A stretch of DNA of 64,000 nucleotides from an uncultured candidate division WWE3 bacterium (GCA_938004185.1 CALKWN010000065.1:434001-498000), one strand, 5' to 3'; numbered from the stretch's first letter, positions 10,003-19,670 are shown. The notes: generated by a model not told the origin, from the sequence alone. Made by a program: numbers and translations.

Positions 10003-11538
10003 TTAATCCTTTCGTTCAAATTTAACTATTTTCGCAAAAAACTCTGCTCCGTTTATATTATAACTAAAATCCCGAACGGGTATCAGATATTCCCTGGAAT
10101 CCAGATCAAGCTCCATTGTGGTGTTGTGTTCGTTTGTTATAAGGAAATAATCTGCACCTGTCTCATCGAGAGCTTCGTAGGTAAGGTTTTTCTTGCTTTC
10201 AGTGTTGTAGTAAAAGCCGGAAACATCGGGTGTATCCAAAACATTAAGATAAAAGTCTGAAACACTACTCACATCGTTGTAGGCTACAGCTCCTTTTAAA
10301 TTTTTTGAGGCAAATTCTGCGGCGTGTTTAACAGAAATAAAAATGTCTTTGTGTGAGGTAATCACTGACCACGACCAAAGAGACATTATAATCGCCAAAC
10401 CCACAGCCGTCGCAATAAACTTTTTTCTAATTATAAAACCTGTCACCACAAACTGTAGTAGCAACAATAGTATCAGCAAAAATTTATCAAGAATCAAAAA
10501 TTGCAATTTTAAACTATATTGAGAACCGGCATAAAATCCCAGTAAGGCCGCCGCACCTCCCCATAAAAACACCGTCTGCTTTCCGTCATCCCACCACTTT
10601 TCTAAAACATAAACAAAAACCAGGATTAGAATGGGCAACACCGCAACAAACAACCTCGGAATAGCGGCCGGCCAAAGTAAAATTAAAATAAGTTCAAAGA
10701 GTAAAAACAAACTTATATGAGAATTGTCACGAAAGAGACCTGAAATTTCTTTTTTTCTATTGAAAATGAATGCGGTCGCCGGAGCAAAACCGTATATTGC
10801 AACCAAACTCACGATATAAATCCAAACCATTTCGGCGTCATATTCGCGCCCCGCAGGCTCCGAGAAATACTTGGAGGTGAGGGGATTTCTGTAGATTAGC
10901 CACGGAAGTGCTGTTATGAAGACGCCGGCGGAATGAACTGCAAGTTTGTAAATTGTTTTTTTATTTACTTTGAGGCCGGAGTCGAGGAATATTGCAAGTA
11001 GCAGGGAGCCGGCGAGAATATACCCCTCAAATCTGGTGAGAATTGAAAGACCTGTTAGCACCCCTGCAGCGGCAAGTTTTGAGTAAGTCCAACTGTCCTT
11101 CCATTTTTTATAAAGATAAACGGTGAGAAGCATTAATACAGCGAAAGGAACGTCGGCCATAACCCGAATAGACCAGTACAAAAAATCCGGATTTAGAATA
11201 AACATCAACATTCCGAGAAAAACAAAACGATCCTGCTTTAAATACTGTCTTAAAAATTTTTCAAAAAGAATTAGACCGGCTAAAGAAATTGCAAACATTA
11301 TTCCGCGCGACCAAATAACAGGGTCAACAGTTTCAGGTCTTGCAGCCAACACTATCGAGTACAAAGGAGGTCTTTTTTCATCATCCGGATAAGTTCCCTG
11401 CCTGATATGCTCCGACGCCCTTAGAATGCGGTAAGAGTCACCCCACTCCGCAGTATTTACATTAAAAAGTAAAACATGAACGAGCAAAAATAAAATGTAC
11501 GGAAGAACCTTATATATAGTTTTTGAGCGCAAATTCAT
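10003..11538 (-). CDS. GT39-like membrane glycosyltransferase
   Basis: 511 residues with 10 or more membrane helices and a soluble tail of about 110 residues. The first loop after the first helix reads WGDSYRILRASEHIRQGTYP, ending near RPPLYS, a variant of the GT39 pattern; RVMADVPFAVLMLLTVYLY matches the DxP loop. It is more distant from the 1053 and 4140 paralogs than they are from each other. It overlaps the upstream GT4 gene by 29 nt and is 2 nt from the downstream GT2. No ribosome site was seen, so coupling is likely. Confidence 0.75.
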   Translation of the reverse strand: MNLRSKTIYKVLPYILFLLVHVLLFNVNTAEWGDSYRILRASEHIRQGTYPDDEKRPPLYSIVLAARPETVDPVIWSRGIMFAISLAGLILFEKFLRQYLKQDRFVFLGMLMFILNPDFLYWSIRVMADVPFAVLMLLTVYLYKKWKDSWTYSKLAAAGVLTGLSILTRFEGYILAGSLLLAIFLDSGLKVNKKTIYKLAVHSAGVFITALPWLIYRNPLTSKYFSEPAGREYDAEMVWIYIVSLVAIYGFAPATAFIFNRKKEISGLFRDNSHISLFLLFELILILLWPAAIPRLFVAVLPILILVFVYVLEKWWDDGKQTVFLWGGAAALLGFYAGSQYSLKLQFLILDKFLLILLLLLQFVVTGFIIRKKFIATAVGLAIIMSLWSWSVITSHKDIFISVKHAAEFASKNLKGAVAYNDVSSVSDFYLNVLDTPDVSGFYYNTESKKNLTYEALDETGADYFLITNEHNTTMELDLDSREYLIPVRDFSYNINGAEFFAKIVKFERKD

Positions 11539-12703
11539 AGATTTTGTCTAAGGCACCGATTTTGCTGTCCCACGAAAATTTTGCACGAATTAAGCCTACG
11601 TCAACCTCAACGGGATTGTTCAGGATTCTTAAAATACCATCAGCTATGGTTTTGGGGTCAGTGTTTTCCAGATAATACAGTCCTCTTATACCCTCGTTAA
11701 TCCTAAATCCTGAAACCAGACAGGGAATTCCGCAAGCCAACCCCTGCATTACAGCCTTAGGAAGCCCTTCCCAAGAAGAGGGAAGTACGAAAATATCAGA
11801 AAGCTGGTAGGCAATGGGTACATGGGGATAGGGCGTATATCCTGTTTTTAATATTCTGTGTTCAAGTTTTTTCTGTTTTATCTGTTCATTTATTTTTTCA
11901 AAATAAGTGGGATCCGAAGTTCCCGACAACATTAATTTGTAGTCTTCAGGCAAAAAGGCTAAGGCGTCTATGAGCAGGTGAATATTTTTTCTTTCGTTTA
12001 AAACACCGTGATTCAATATAATCTTATCGAACCTGTCGTAACCGATATCTTTTCTGGATTTTTCCTTTTCTTCTGCACCTACTGTTGTAAAAAGTTCGGT
12101 ATTTACTCCGGTTTCTATTACAAAACACCTGCTAGGATTTGCACCGTAATACTGTACAGCCTCATTTTTTGTTTCTTCGCTTACAAAAATACAAGCGGCT
12201 GCTGCCTGTACCGCAAGTTTGTCCGATAAAACCGACATGGGCCAGCCGATGTGTTTTGAAAGTGGCTTTATCGGTTTACCTTCCTCCTCAAATTTCACCC
12301 ACCTACCTTTTGCCGTGTTGTGAAAATGCACAACTAAAGGAACTTTTAATTCTTTTGACCAAGGCATGTGTTTTTTTAAAAATGCCCTGTAAGCGTATAT
12401 CCAGATTCCAAAGTGTCCGTGTGAGTGAATAACATCGGGGTTGTTTGTTTTTCTGTACTTTAAATACTTAAAAAATAAACTTATGCTGCTGGTAAAAAAT
12501 ATTGTGTTAGGTAAAATTTCCCGCTGGGTTGCGTGTATTTCAAGACCTTCGAGTTTTACGGGGCCTCCTGATTTTTCCCACAAACCGCAGAAAAGGGTAA
12601 CTTTATGGCCCTGTTTTAGCTGTGAGGCAGTTATTTCGTATGGATGCGGTCCGAGTCCCTGCCAGGGTTTCGGCCAGTCGTAAACTATGCGTAAAATGTT
12701 CAT
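11510..12703 (-). CDS. GT4 family glycosyltransferase
   Basis: 397 residues, GT-B fold. The N-terminal half has RIVYDWPKPWQGLGPHPYE, the nucleotide-independent acceptor domain. The C-terminal half has LNERKNIHLLIDAL and the donor-binding stretch LPSSWEGLPKAVMQGLACGI, in which the E and G residues of the GT4 EX7E motif are visible. Cytoplasmic or membrane-peripheral sugar transfer during glycan build-up is expected. The 4-nt ATGA overlap with the upstream GT4 gene indicates one transcript. Confidence 0.85.
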   Translation of the reverse strand: MNILRIVYDWPKPWQGLGPHPYEITASQLKQGHKVTLFCGLWEKSGGPVKLEGLEIHATQREILPNTIFFTSSISLFFKYLKYRKTNNPDVIHSHGHFGIWIYAYRAFLKKHMPWSKELKVPLVVHFHNTAKGRWVKFEEEGKPIKPLSKHIGWPMSVLSDKLAVQAAAACIFVSEETKNEAVQYYGANPSRCFVIETGVNTELFTTVGAEEKEKSRKDIGYDRFDKIILNHGVLNERKNIHLLIDALAFLPEDYKLMLSGTSDPTYFEKINEQIKQKKLEHRILKTGYTPYPHVPIAYQLSDIFVLPSSWEGLPKAVMQGLACGIPCLVSGFRINEGIRGLYYLENTDPKTIADGILRILNNPVEVDVGLIRAKFSWDSKIGALDKIYEFALKNYI

Positions 12704-13899
12704 TTTTTCTTTAAAACCTCCTCAAATACCCCCTCATACGAGTCTAACATTTTATCAAGTGAAAATCTTGTTATTGCTTTATTACGGGCTTTTAAACCCA
12801 TTTCTTTTGCTGTCTTCATATCCCTTTGCAAAAACATTAACTTTTCCTTAAATACCGTAAAATCTCCTGATTTCACCAAATATCCTGTTTCTCCGTCTTC
12901 TACTGCATCTGAAACACCACCTATATTAAAAGCCACAATAGGCAAACACCCGAACATTGCTTCAACCAAAACCATGGGAAAGCCTTCCAAGCGGGATGTG
13001 GGAAATACAAAAACATCAAAATCAGCGGGGTTATACATTTTTAAAACTTCCAAGTAAGGTTTTTTTCCATGAAGCTTTATTCTTCCCCCGCTTGTAGATG
13101 AAATTTTCATTAACTCATCCGAGAGCTCGCCGGAACCGACAATATCGAGTGTAAAATTATTCATTTCATCTGAGATTAATAATTCAGATAGGCGTCCTAT
13201 CCCTTTAGATTTTATAAGCTGGCCTACATACAAAAGACGCAGATTTTTTTGCCCGACCAAGTTTCCCTGTCCTTCAGAAATTTCTATCGGATTTATTCCA
13301 TTATTTATCACTTTAACTTTTGACTCATCAACAAAAGTTTCTTCAATTAATGCTTTTTTGACAGCCGATGAAACTGCTACAACAATATCGGAGCCGTGAA
13401 CAAAATCCCTTTGAACCGTGAAAAAATTTTTTAAGACGTGGGGAAGATCGAGTGCGGTTGAAATTAATCCTTTTACAGAGGTATCACTTTTAATTTTAGT
13501 TTGAAGCTCGCCGATTTTTGTACCATGCGCAACCGAAATAATAGGCAAACCGAATTCCATGCGATTTCTTATTACGCCAACTCCGCCTGAACTTTGGCTG
13601 ATTATTAAATCGTAAGCTTTTTGCGAATGATCGTTTCTAAAAACTTCGTAAGACCTTTCAGGCCAGCTTTCTTTTTTTGAAACCGTAGCCGAGCTGTATT
13701 GTCTTATTTTGCAATCAACAAATTTGTAAAGGACGCCGTTCTCATTTTCGCTCTCATCCGGTAAATCTTTCTTTGGGGAATAAACGACAACTTCATGTCC
13801 TCTTTGGGATAGACCTTCACACAAAAGTTTATTTTGGGTTTCTAAGCCCCCGTACGAGCTACTAAATGTCGTGGATTTTACGAAGACGGCAATTCTCAT
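12700..13899 (-). CDS. GT4 family glycosyltransferase
   Basis: 399 residues, GT-B fold. The N-terminus shows SSYGGLETQNKLLCEGL, a glycine-rich acceptor-site loop of GT4 enzymes, and VSVAHGTKIGEL. The C-terminal donor half has LLYVGQLIKSKGIGRLSELL and PTSRLEGFPMVLVEAMFGCL with the EX7E signature. Stop and start of the flanking GT4 genes overlap by 1 nt (TAATG) upstream and 4 nt downstream. Sugar and acceptor unknown. Confidence 0.86.
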   Translation of the reverse strand: MRIAVFVKSTTFSSSYGGLETQNKLLCEGLSQRGHEVVVYSPKKDLPDESENENGVLYKFVDCKIRQYSSATVSKKESWPERSYEVFRNDHSQKAYDLIISQSSGGVGVIRNRMEFGLPIISVAHGTKIGELQTKIKSDTSVKGLISTALDLPHVLKNFFTVQRDFVHGSDIVVAVSSAVKKALIEETFVDESKVKVINNGINPIEISEGQGNLVGQKNLRLLYVGQLIKSKGIGRLSELLISDEMNNFTLDIVGSGELSDELMKISSTSGGRIKLHGKKPYLEVLKMYNPADFDVFVFPTSRLEGFPMVLVEAMFGCLPIVAFNIGGVSDAVEDGETGYLVKSGDFTVFKEKLMFLQRDMKTAKEMGLKARNKAITRFSLDKMLDSYEGVFEEVLKKK

Positions 13900-15116
13900 T
13901 ACCTGATCTCCGAAAGAATAAGTTCCTCAATTATTGCAGCCGTGTTAAAAATATTAAAATCAGCCGATACCTTTTGGTAGGCTGCGTCCGAAAGGCGTCT
14001 TGCCATTTCTTTATCGGTAATAAGTTTTTTCATTGCTACCGCCAGTGCTGCTGAATCTCTTTGAGGAACTATTAAAGCTGAGGCACCGTCCTGTAAAAAT
14101 TCTGTGGTGCTTCCTGAATCAGTTGCAACTATAGGTAGTCTGGAGGCCGCGGATTCTAAAAGAACATTTGCTATGCCGTCCGCGTCACCTTCTTCTGTGT
14201 TAATGCCGGGAAATGCGAATATATCTGCCCTGTCATAAAATCTCTTTGTTTCGGAAAACGGAAGTCCTTCGCCCCCTCCCAATATATCAACAACGTCCAT
14301 TAAACCGTGAGTAACTATGTAATCGCTTAGCTCGGGATATAAACTTCCGGGACCGACAACAATTAGTTTAAACTTAAAACCTTCTTCGTAAAGCATTCTG
14401 GCGGCTTCAAAAAGATAGCTATGTCCTTTTTTTTCTTCAAGCCTGGCGATATTTAGTATTACCGGTACTTCATTTTGAGGGTCGGTTCTTTCAAAATCCC
14501 GGATTTCAAGACCGTGATATTTTAAAAGCACTTTTCCGGCAAATTCGGGGTCTACGGATTTTACACAGGCGTCGTAGGCATGTTTATTGCAAATCAACAC
14601 AAATGCAGCATTCTCGACTTTTTGTTTCATGCAGTGGGGATTGACCGTAACGTCTTTTGCGTGTGCCGAAATTGCGTAAGGAACACCTAAGATTGTAGCC
14701 GCAACCATAGCTACGGTACTGGCCTCCGACATGAAATGGGCAATTATAAAATCAGGCCTGTGTAAAGCAAATACACGTGCGTAGCCCATTCCTTTCATGA
14801 GCAGTCGTCTGCGTTTTGCTGCGGATAGGCCCGTTGACTTAAGTATTTCTTTTGCTCTACTTACACGTTTTCTGGCTAAAATTGAAAACAAAACGGAAAA
14901 GAAAACATCAACGGAAGATATTCTTTTGTATTTTACAAGAGGCTGTAGAACCGAACTTATCTCACCCGATCCCTTTGCCAAAGAAAACACAGTAAGCTTG
15001 ATGTTGTCCCTCTCCGCAAGCTTTGCCAGTTCCCGTTCGATAAAAGTCTCCGTCAGCACCGGAAATTCCGGTATGAAAACTAAGACCTTCTTTTTAGTGC
15101 TGCCCTGTTGAGCCAT
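13899..15116 (-). CDS. GT4 family glycosyltransferase
   Basis: 405 residues, GT-B fold of the colanic/exopolysaccharide biosynthesis type. Visible blocks: VLVFIPEFPVLTETFIEREL at the start, NIARLEEKKGHSYLFEAARML and then GDADGIANVLLESAASRLPI, with the donor-site acidic residues. The start lies inside the last 23 nt of the UDP-sugar dehydrogenase gene. Third of three consecutive GT4 genes; probably successive sugar additions on one lipid-linked intermediate. Confidence 0.85.
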   Translation of the reverse strand: MAQQGSTKKKVLVFIPEFPVLTETFIERELAKLAERDNIKLTVFSLAKGSGEISSVLQPLVKYKRISSVDVFFSVLFSILARKRVSRAKEILKSTGLSAAKRRRLLMKGMGYARVFALHRPDFIIAHFMSEASTVAMVAATILGVPYAISAHAKDVTVNPHCMKQKVENAAFVLICNKHAYDACVKSVDPEFAGKVLLKYHGLEIRDFERTDPQNEVPVILNIARLEEKKGHSYLFEAARMLYEEGFKFKLIVVGPGSLYPELSDYIVTHGLMDVVDILGGGEGLPFSETKRFYDRADIFAFPGINTEEGDADGIANVLLESAASRLPIVATDSGSTTEFLQDGASALIVPQRDSAALAVAMKKLITDKEMARRLSDAAYQKVSADFNIFNTAAIIEELILSEIR

Positions 15117-16479
15117 TTGTGTTTAATAGTACTGTCGGGTACAAATTCCTTGTATCTATTTTAACCATACCATTGGTTCTTTTGCCAACGGCAAAATACG
15201 TAAATCCCGCGCTTTCAACCTTGAAACGATCGAGAAGGTTTCGTCCGTCAAAGATTACCGGTGATTTAATAAGAGTTTTCACTCTATCAAGCTCAATTGT
15301 AGCGAATTCTTTCCATTCCGTAAGTATGAAAAGAGCATCGGCATTTTCCATAGCTTCGTACTTATCAAGACAATACTCTATGTTTACTGAACCCAAAACC
15401 TGCTTGGCGTTATACATAGCTTCGGGATCGTATACTTTCAAGGTCGCCCCCATACCTCTAAGCTTTTTCGCAATTTCTATTGATACCGAATCTCTTATGT
15501 CGTCAGTATTGCCTTTAAAGGCGAGACCGAGTATGGAGAACGTTCTTCCCGAAAGATTTTTTCCGAAGTGTCTTATAACTTTATTTACGAAATGTTCTCT
15601 CTGTGCAACATTAACTTCCATAACACCTCTTAACAACTTGAAATCATAGTCCTGATCAGTTGATGTTTTATATAAAGCTGCGACATCTTTAGGAAAACAA
15701 CTGCCGCCATATCCTATTCCGGCGTTAAGAAAAGGTTTTCCTATTCTTTTATCGAGTCCCATTCCCTGAGCAACAACAGTTACGTCGGCACCGGCTCTCT
15801 CACAAATTTGAGCTATTTCGTTAATAAATGAAATTTTGGTTGCCAAAAATCCGTTCGAAGCATATTTTATAACTTCGGCCGATCTTAAATCGCACTCAAC
15901 AATGGGAGAGTTAAGATGTTCATAAAGTTTTCTCATTACGGAGTGAGCTCTTTCGTTTTCTGCTCCTACAACTGTTCTATCAGGTGAGGTCATATCTTCG
16001 ACAGAAGAACCTTCTCTTAAAAATTCGGGGTTTGATGCAACGTCAAATTCAATATGAGCATCGGGCAAATTTTCGGTGATGATTGCTTTAACTTTTTCAT
16101 TCGTACCGACCGGAACAGTGCTTTTTGTAACAATTACTTTGTATCCCACCATATTTCTTCCGATCTCTTTTGCAACTTCCCAAACGGCTGTGAGGTCTGC
16201 AGCGCCGGTTTCACTTTGAGGAGTGCCTACGCATATAAACACGATTTCGGCGACTCTGATTCCGTCTGCAATTGACGTGGTGAAGGAGAGTCTGTTTTCC
16301 GAAATATTCTTTAATACAATTTCGGAAAGACCTGGCTCATAAATGGGCATTTCGCCCTTTTTAATTCTGTCGATTTTTTCGGTGTCCTTATCAACTCCTA
16401 TAACCTCATTTCCCCAATCCGCAAATATAGCTGCTCCTACTAAACCGACGTAGCCTGTACCTATTACGCATAGTTTCAT
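15094..16479 (-). CDS. ugd: UDP-glucose/UDP-sugar 6-dehydrogenase
   Basis: 461 residues, normal for bacterial Ugd. NAD-binding GTGYVGLVG is at residues 7-15; VFICVGTP near 82, then STVPVG, and the catalytic cysteine is C261 in NAGIGYGGSCFPKD. The C-terminal domain has GLAFKGNTDDIRDS. It oxidises UDP-glucose to UDP-glucuronate in the cytoplasm, a precursor for acidic surface glycans; UDP-GlcNAc or UDP-ManNAc dehydrogenase activity is possible but the motif set fits Ugd best. A weak promoter may lie in the 50-nt gap before it. Confidence 0.93.
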   Translation of the reverse strand: MKLCVIGTGYVGLVGAAIFADWGNEVIGVDKDTEKIDRIKKGEMPIYEPGLSEIVLKNISENRLSFTTSIADGIRVAEIVFICVGTPQSETGAADLTAVWEVAKEIGRNMVGYKVIVTKSTVPVGTNEKVKAIITENLPDAHIEFDVASNPEFLREGSSVEDMTSPDRTVVGAENERAHSVMRKLYEHLNSPIVECDLRSAEVIKYASNGFLATKISFINEIAQICERAGADVTVVAQGMGLDKRIGKPFLNAGIGYGGSCFPKDVAALYKTSTDQDYDFKLLRGVMEVNVAQREHFVNKVIRHFGKNLSGRTFSILGLAFKGNTDDIRDSVSIEIAKKLRGMGATLKVYDPEAMYNAKQVLGSVNIEYCLDKYEAMENADALFILTEWKEFATIELDRVKTLIKSPVIFDGRNLLDRFKVESAGFTYFAVGKRTNGMVKIDTRNLYPTVLLNTNGSTGQH

Positions 16480-16487
16480 AGTAATAA

Positions 16488-16493
16488 TATTTA
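16488..16493 (-). promoter_or_regulatory. possible -10 box before ugd
   Basis: TAAATA on the minus strand with 8 nt between it and the ugd ATG; the -35 is poor. This is the weakest member of the close-to-start series of -10 boxes and may be chance in AT-rich DNA. Confidence 0.22.
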
Positions 16494-16529
16494 CACCCCG
16501 AAATATGTACTATATGGCTGTGAGGTGCC

Positions 16530-17288
16530 TTACTTGGCAGTTTTATAGAGACCTCTTAGGTCGTTCATTCTAATTTTCAAAACATCGAGAGCCATTTTTA
16601 CCGAGTCTCGAACCGGACTTACTCTCGTTGTCTTAACATGGGTCCACACAATCGGAACCTGTTTGATATTATACCTTAACTTGTTTGCGAGGTACAAAAC
16701 CTCAACATCCCAAGCACCGGTATAAGGTTTATCAAGCTCTTTTGTGTCTTTTCCATATACTTTCATCCTTCCGAATATATCTTTTGCAACAGGACCTTTA
16801 AATAGCTTAAATCCGCACTGGCTATCTTTAATGCCGGGCAAAGCGAGTATTTGTATCATGAGGTTAAAAGCTCTTCCCATTAAGTGTCTGTAAAAAGGCT
16901 CTCCTACTCTTTCAGCTCCCACTCCCTCACGCGAGGCTATCGCAATATCAAAATTTTGGTCGGTTACCCATACGGCAAGCTTTTTTAACTCGGACATCGG
17001 GGCCGAAAGATCGGCGTCTGCCATATAAATAAGGTCACCTTTTGCTTCGTGCATTCCTGTCCATACGGCAAAACCTTTTCCTTTGTGTGGATTTCTTATT
17101 ACTCTTACTTCGGGATTTTCCGCGGAGTATTCTTCGACTATCGAGGCTGTGTTGTCCTTGCTACCGTCATCTACAACAATAATTTCAAAAGAATCACAAA
17201 AAGTTCTCATAAAATTCACCGCTTGTGTAAGTGAGGACGATATTTTGTCCGACTCATTGTAAGCCGGAATAACTACCGAATAATTCAT
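16530..17288 (-). CDS. GT2 glycosyltransferase, dolichyl-phosphate glucosyltransferase-like
   Basis: 252 residues. VVIPAYNESDKISSSL, VVDDGSKDNT and DADLSAPMSEL mark a GT-A domain, and SQCGFKLF in the second half is the block shared by ALG5-type polyprenyl-phosphate glucosyltransferases. Predicted to load a polyprenyl phosphate with a hexose in the cytoplasm. It overlaps the upstream GT2-GtrA gene by 4 nt, so the two charge reactions may be coupled. A 50-nt gap separates it from ugd, the longest within the glycan locus. Confidence 0.85.
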   Translation of the reverse strand: MNYSVVIPAYNESDKISSSLTQAVNFMRTFCDSFEIIVVDDGSKDNTASIVEEYSAENPEVRVIRNPHKGKGFAVWTGMHEAKGDLIYMADADLSAPMSELKKLAVWVTDQNFDIAIASREGVGAERVGEPFYRHLMGRAFNLMIQILALPGIKDSQCGFKLFKGPVAKDIFGRMKVYGKDTKELDKPYTGAWDVEVLYLANKLRYNIKQVPIVWTHVKTTRVSPVRDSVKMALDVLKIRMNDLRGLYKTAK

Positions 17289-18406
17289 TTTTTACCTTTC
17301 CAAATTATTTTACTATAAACTGTAAAGTTCCATATTAATCCGAAAATAATTCCTATCATAAAAGCCGTATTTGAAACTATAAAAGTATTTCCGAGCCAAA
17401 CTACGGCATAAGCTACAAGCTGAGATCTTACGACGATCGGTATAAAAGAAGATACTATATATACAATCAGGCTTATAAGCTTCTTTCCCGTTCCTTCCAG
17501 TTTTCTTTCGCTAAACGACCAATAGTTGTTAAGCAAAAAGGTAACTATCATTGCAATCAGCCCGGAAGCCAGTGCGGAATTTCCGGCCGTAAATAAACCG
17601 CGATTGAATATGTTGAAAAGACCGGCGTCTGTTATAAATCCTAAACCGCCTACTACCAAAAATTTTACAAAGTTTTTATTTTCGTTTAAGCGGAGCATTA
17701 TTACCACTCGCAATGAGTCCTTTAAATTATTTTTTTCCATTTTCGAATCTCCCCTGTCTCTTAATCCGAATTTAATCGGGACCTCTTTTATTTTTGCTCC
17801 CAGCCTGTGCATTTTAAACAAAAGATCTATTTTGTAAGCAAAACCTTGCGAGAGAATTTCATCTAAAGGAAGACGGTCAACAAATCCTTTTACCCTCGAA
17901 GCTTTAAAACCTGATGTAAAATCGTTAACATTAAATATTCCCAAAACAATTTTTGAAAAAATGTTGCCGCCTATGCTGAAAAATTTTCTTTTAAGCGCCC
18001 ATTCCTCGGGAATGCTTCCGCCTTTGGTAAATCTTGATCCGATTACGTAGTCATAACCGTTATCTATTTCGTCGACAAGTCTTACAACATCTGCGGGATC
18101 GTGCTGAAAATCGGCGTCCATTTCCACAATTACATCAGCGCTCATACTATTCATAGCTTCTTTAAATCCGTACACATAGGCGGCACCTAAACCCGCTTTT
18201 TTCTTTTCCATTAATAAATGTACGTTCGGATAATTTTTCATTTTCTCCCGTACTACATTTGCAGTACCGTCGGGAGAGTTTCCCTCAACAACAAGTAAAT
18301 GAAACTCGTGTCCGGGCCTTTTTAAAAATTCCTGCTGTAAAATATCTGCCATCCTACCGATATTTTCAGCCTCATTATATGTAGGTATTACAACTACTAT
18401 CTTCAT
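17285..18406 (-). CDS. GT2 polyprenyl-phosphate glycosyltransferase fused to GtrA membrane domain
   Basis: About 373 residues. The N-terminal 235 residues are a DPM1-like GT2 domain (VVIPTYNEAENIGRM, EMDADFQHDP, GSRFTKGGSIPEEW). The C-terminal 120 residues are a GtrA-type four-helix membrane domain starting at FVKFLVVGGLGFITDAGLF. I use ATG 18406; the TTG at 18418 in the same frame overlaps the upstream stop and has no advantage. The fusion puts lipid-sugar synthesis and its membrane partner (a proposed flippase for polyprenyl-phosphate sugars) in one chain. Confidence 0.88.
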   Translation of the reverse strand: MKIVVVIPTYNEAENIGRMADILQQEFLKRPGHEFHLLVVEGNSPDGTANVVREKMKNYPNVHLLMEKKKAGLGAAYVYGFKEAMNSMSADVIVEMDADFQHDPADVVRLVDEIDNGYDYVIGSRFTKGGSIPEEWALKRKFFSIGGNIFSKIVLGIFNVNDFTSGFKASRVKGFVDRLPLDEILSQGFAYKIDLLFKMHRLGAKIKEVPIKFGLRDRGDSKMEKNNLKDSLRVVIMLRLNENKNFVKFLVVGGLGFITDAGLFNIFNRGLFTAGNSALASGLIAMIVTFLLNNYWSFSERKLEGTGKKLISLIVYIVSSFIPIVVRSQLVAYAVVWLGNTFIVSNTAFMIGIIFGLIWNFTVYSKIIWKGKK

Positions 18407-18410
18407 AATG

Positions 18411-18674
18411 TCACACAAAGTTCAGAACGATGTAGAGCAGGAAAAAAACTAAAAAGCCGAATAAAATGTACTCGGCGGCAATAAGTTTTGTCAATCTACC
18501 TTCAAGCTTATGGTGAATTATTCCCCACAACGCGTAAGCAAAAGAACACACAACAGTGAGAAACACCAAAACCTGATGATTATACCTGAAATAGTAAAAC
18601 ATCGTTCCCATTACCAAAGCGAACATTAAAAGAACCGCGTATTCAGTTATATGTTTGTCAAAATCCTCTTTCAT
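18411..18674 (-). CDS. small three-helix membrane protein, unknown function
   Basis: 87 residues from ATG 18674: a short charged start (MKEDFDKHITEY) and three hydrophobic segments separated by GIIHHKLEGRLTK. I do not recognise a family. The start overlaps the stop of the CAP-domain gene by 4 nt (ATGA), and the next gene starts 4 nt after its stop, so it is part of the same transcript. The upstream in-frame TTG/GTG starts would run into the CAP gene and are less likely. Confidence 0.7.
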   Translation of the reverse strand: MKEDFDKHITEYAVLLMFALVMGTMFYYFRYNHQVLVFLTVVCSFAYALWGIIHHKLEGRLTKLIAAEYILFGFLVFFLLYIVLNFV

Positions 18675-19663
18675 AATACGATGCCGGGTGTTAATACGAA
18701 CCAAATACTTGCTATAACAAGAAGCAGTACACCTATGTGCGCCGCTGTGTGGCCGGTAAACTTTCTAAGGCCTTTCCTCCTTGAATGCCACACGTCGAGA
18801 GCTAGTAAAGTTCCCACAAATCCTCCGAATACGGCGCTGACACTTTTAGTTGCGGTTGTAACATCAACTAAAGGCTCTGCCGGTGGTGCCGGAGTATATA
18901 CGGGCCCCTGTTCTGCTTCCTGACCGGTTTCCGTTCCCGCAGTTTCTTCTCTCTGGGTTACTGCGGCCGAAGAAGAAGCTTCTTTTTCAAGTAGAGACTC
19001 TTCTTCGTATACGGATGCTATCTGGGCGGCATTTCGCGGGCGCCCGAACATTTGAACAACCAACGTTGTTTCATATCCATCCATTACGCCGTTGACTACA
19101 GCAAAACCTATTTCATCGTAATTTGAGCTTAGAAGGTTTTCACGATGTGAAGGCGACTTCATCCAAGCCTCAACCACATCTTTGGATTTATTAAAATTTT
19201 TAGCCAGATTTTCACCGGCATAAATGTAGTCGTAATCCTGCCCAAGTATAAAATCCCAGGGTTCCGTACCTCCGGGAGAAACATGCGCCCAATACTGATT
19301 TTTAAACATGTCTTCCGCTTTGGCGTGAGCAGCTGATGTTAGGGATTCGTTTAAACGAAGTTCGCTCAAACCGTTCTCTTTTCTTTGAATGTTCGTATAT
19401 GTAAGAAGATCCTTAACCGAAATATCCGAAGCATAACCCAAAACTCCCGGCATCATGGTCGGAAGAAGCCTGAAAATTCCCGCAATTACAAGCATTGCCG
19501 CACAGTACAGAATTATGGCTTTGTGAGAAAGTAGCGTAGCTCTGCGTTTTTCTTCGGGGTGGGGGAGAAAATGGTAAACGAATTGGTATTTTTCTATAGC
19601 CCTATTCTCTTTTCTCCAATCTTTTACTACCTCTTTTTTTCTTCTGCTTTTTAATACAGACAT
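18671..19663 (-). CDS. CAP-domain (SCP/PR1-like, YkwD-type) membrane protein
   Basis: 330 residues. Basic cytoplasmic start of about 48 residues, one membrane helix, then a CAP domain (about residues 83-215) with NIQRKENGLSELRLNESL, YWAHVSPGG, AGENLAKNF and WMKSPSHRENLLSSNYDEIG. The CAP histidines and glutamates are present. An acidic, Ser/Thr/Glu-rich linker follows, then two more helices at the C-terminus. Bacterial CAP proteins are exported and of mostly unknown activity. First gene of the glycan transcript; its -10 box lies 7 nt from the ATG. Confidence 0.85.
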   Translation of the reverse strand: MSVLKSRRKKEVVKDWRKENRAIEKYQFVYHFLPHPEEKRRATLLSHKAIILYCAAMLVIAGIFRLLPTMMPGVLGYASDISVKDLLTYTNIQRKENGLSELRLNESLTSAAHAKAEDMFKNQYWAHVSPGGTEPWDFILGQDYDYIYAGENLAKNFNKSKDVVEAWMKSPSHRENLLSSNYDEIGFAVVNGVMDGYETTLVVQMFGRPRNAAQIASVYEEESLLEKEASSSAAVTQREETAGTETGQEAEQGPVYTPAPPAEPLVDVTTATKSVSAVFGGFVGTLLALDVWHSRRKGLRKFTGHTAAHIGVLLLVIASIWFVLTPGIVL

Positions 19664-19670
19664 TAATGAA

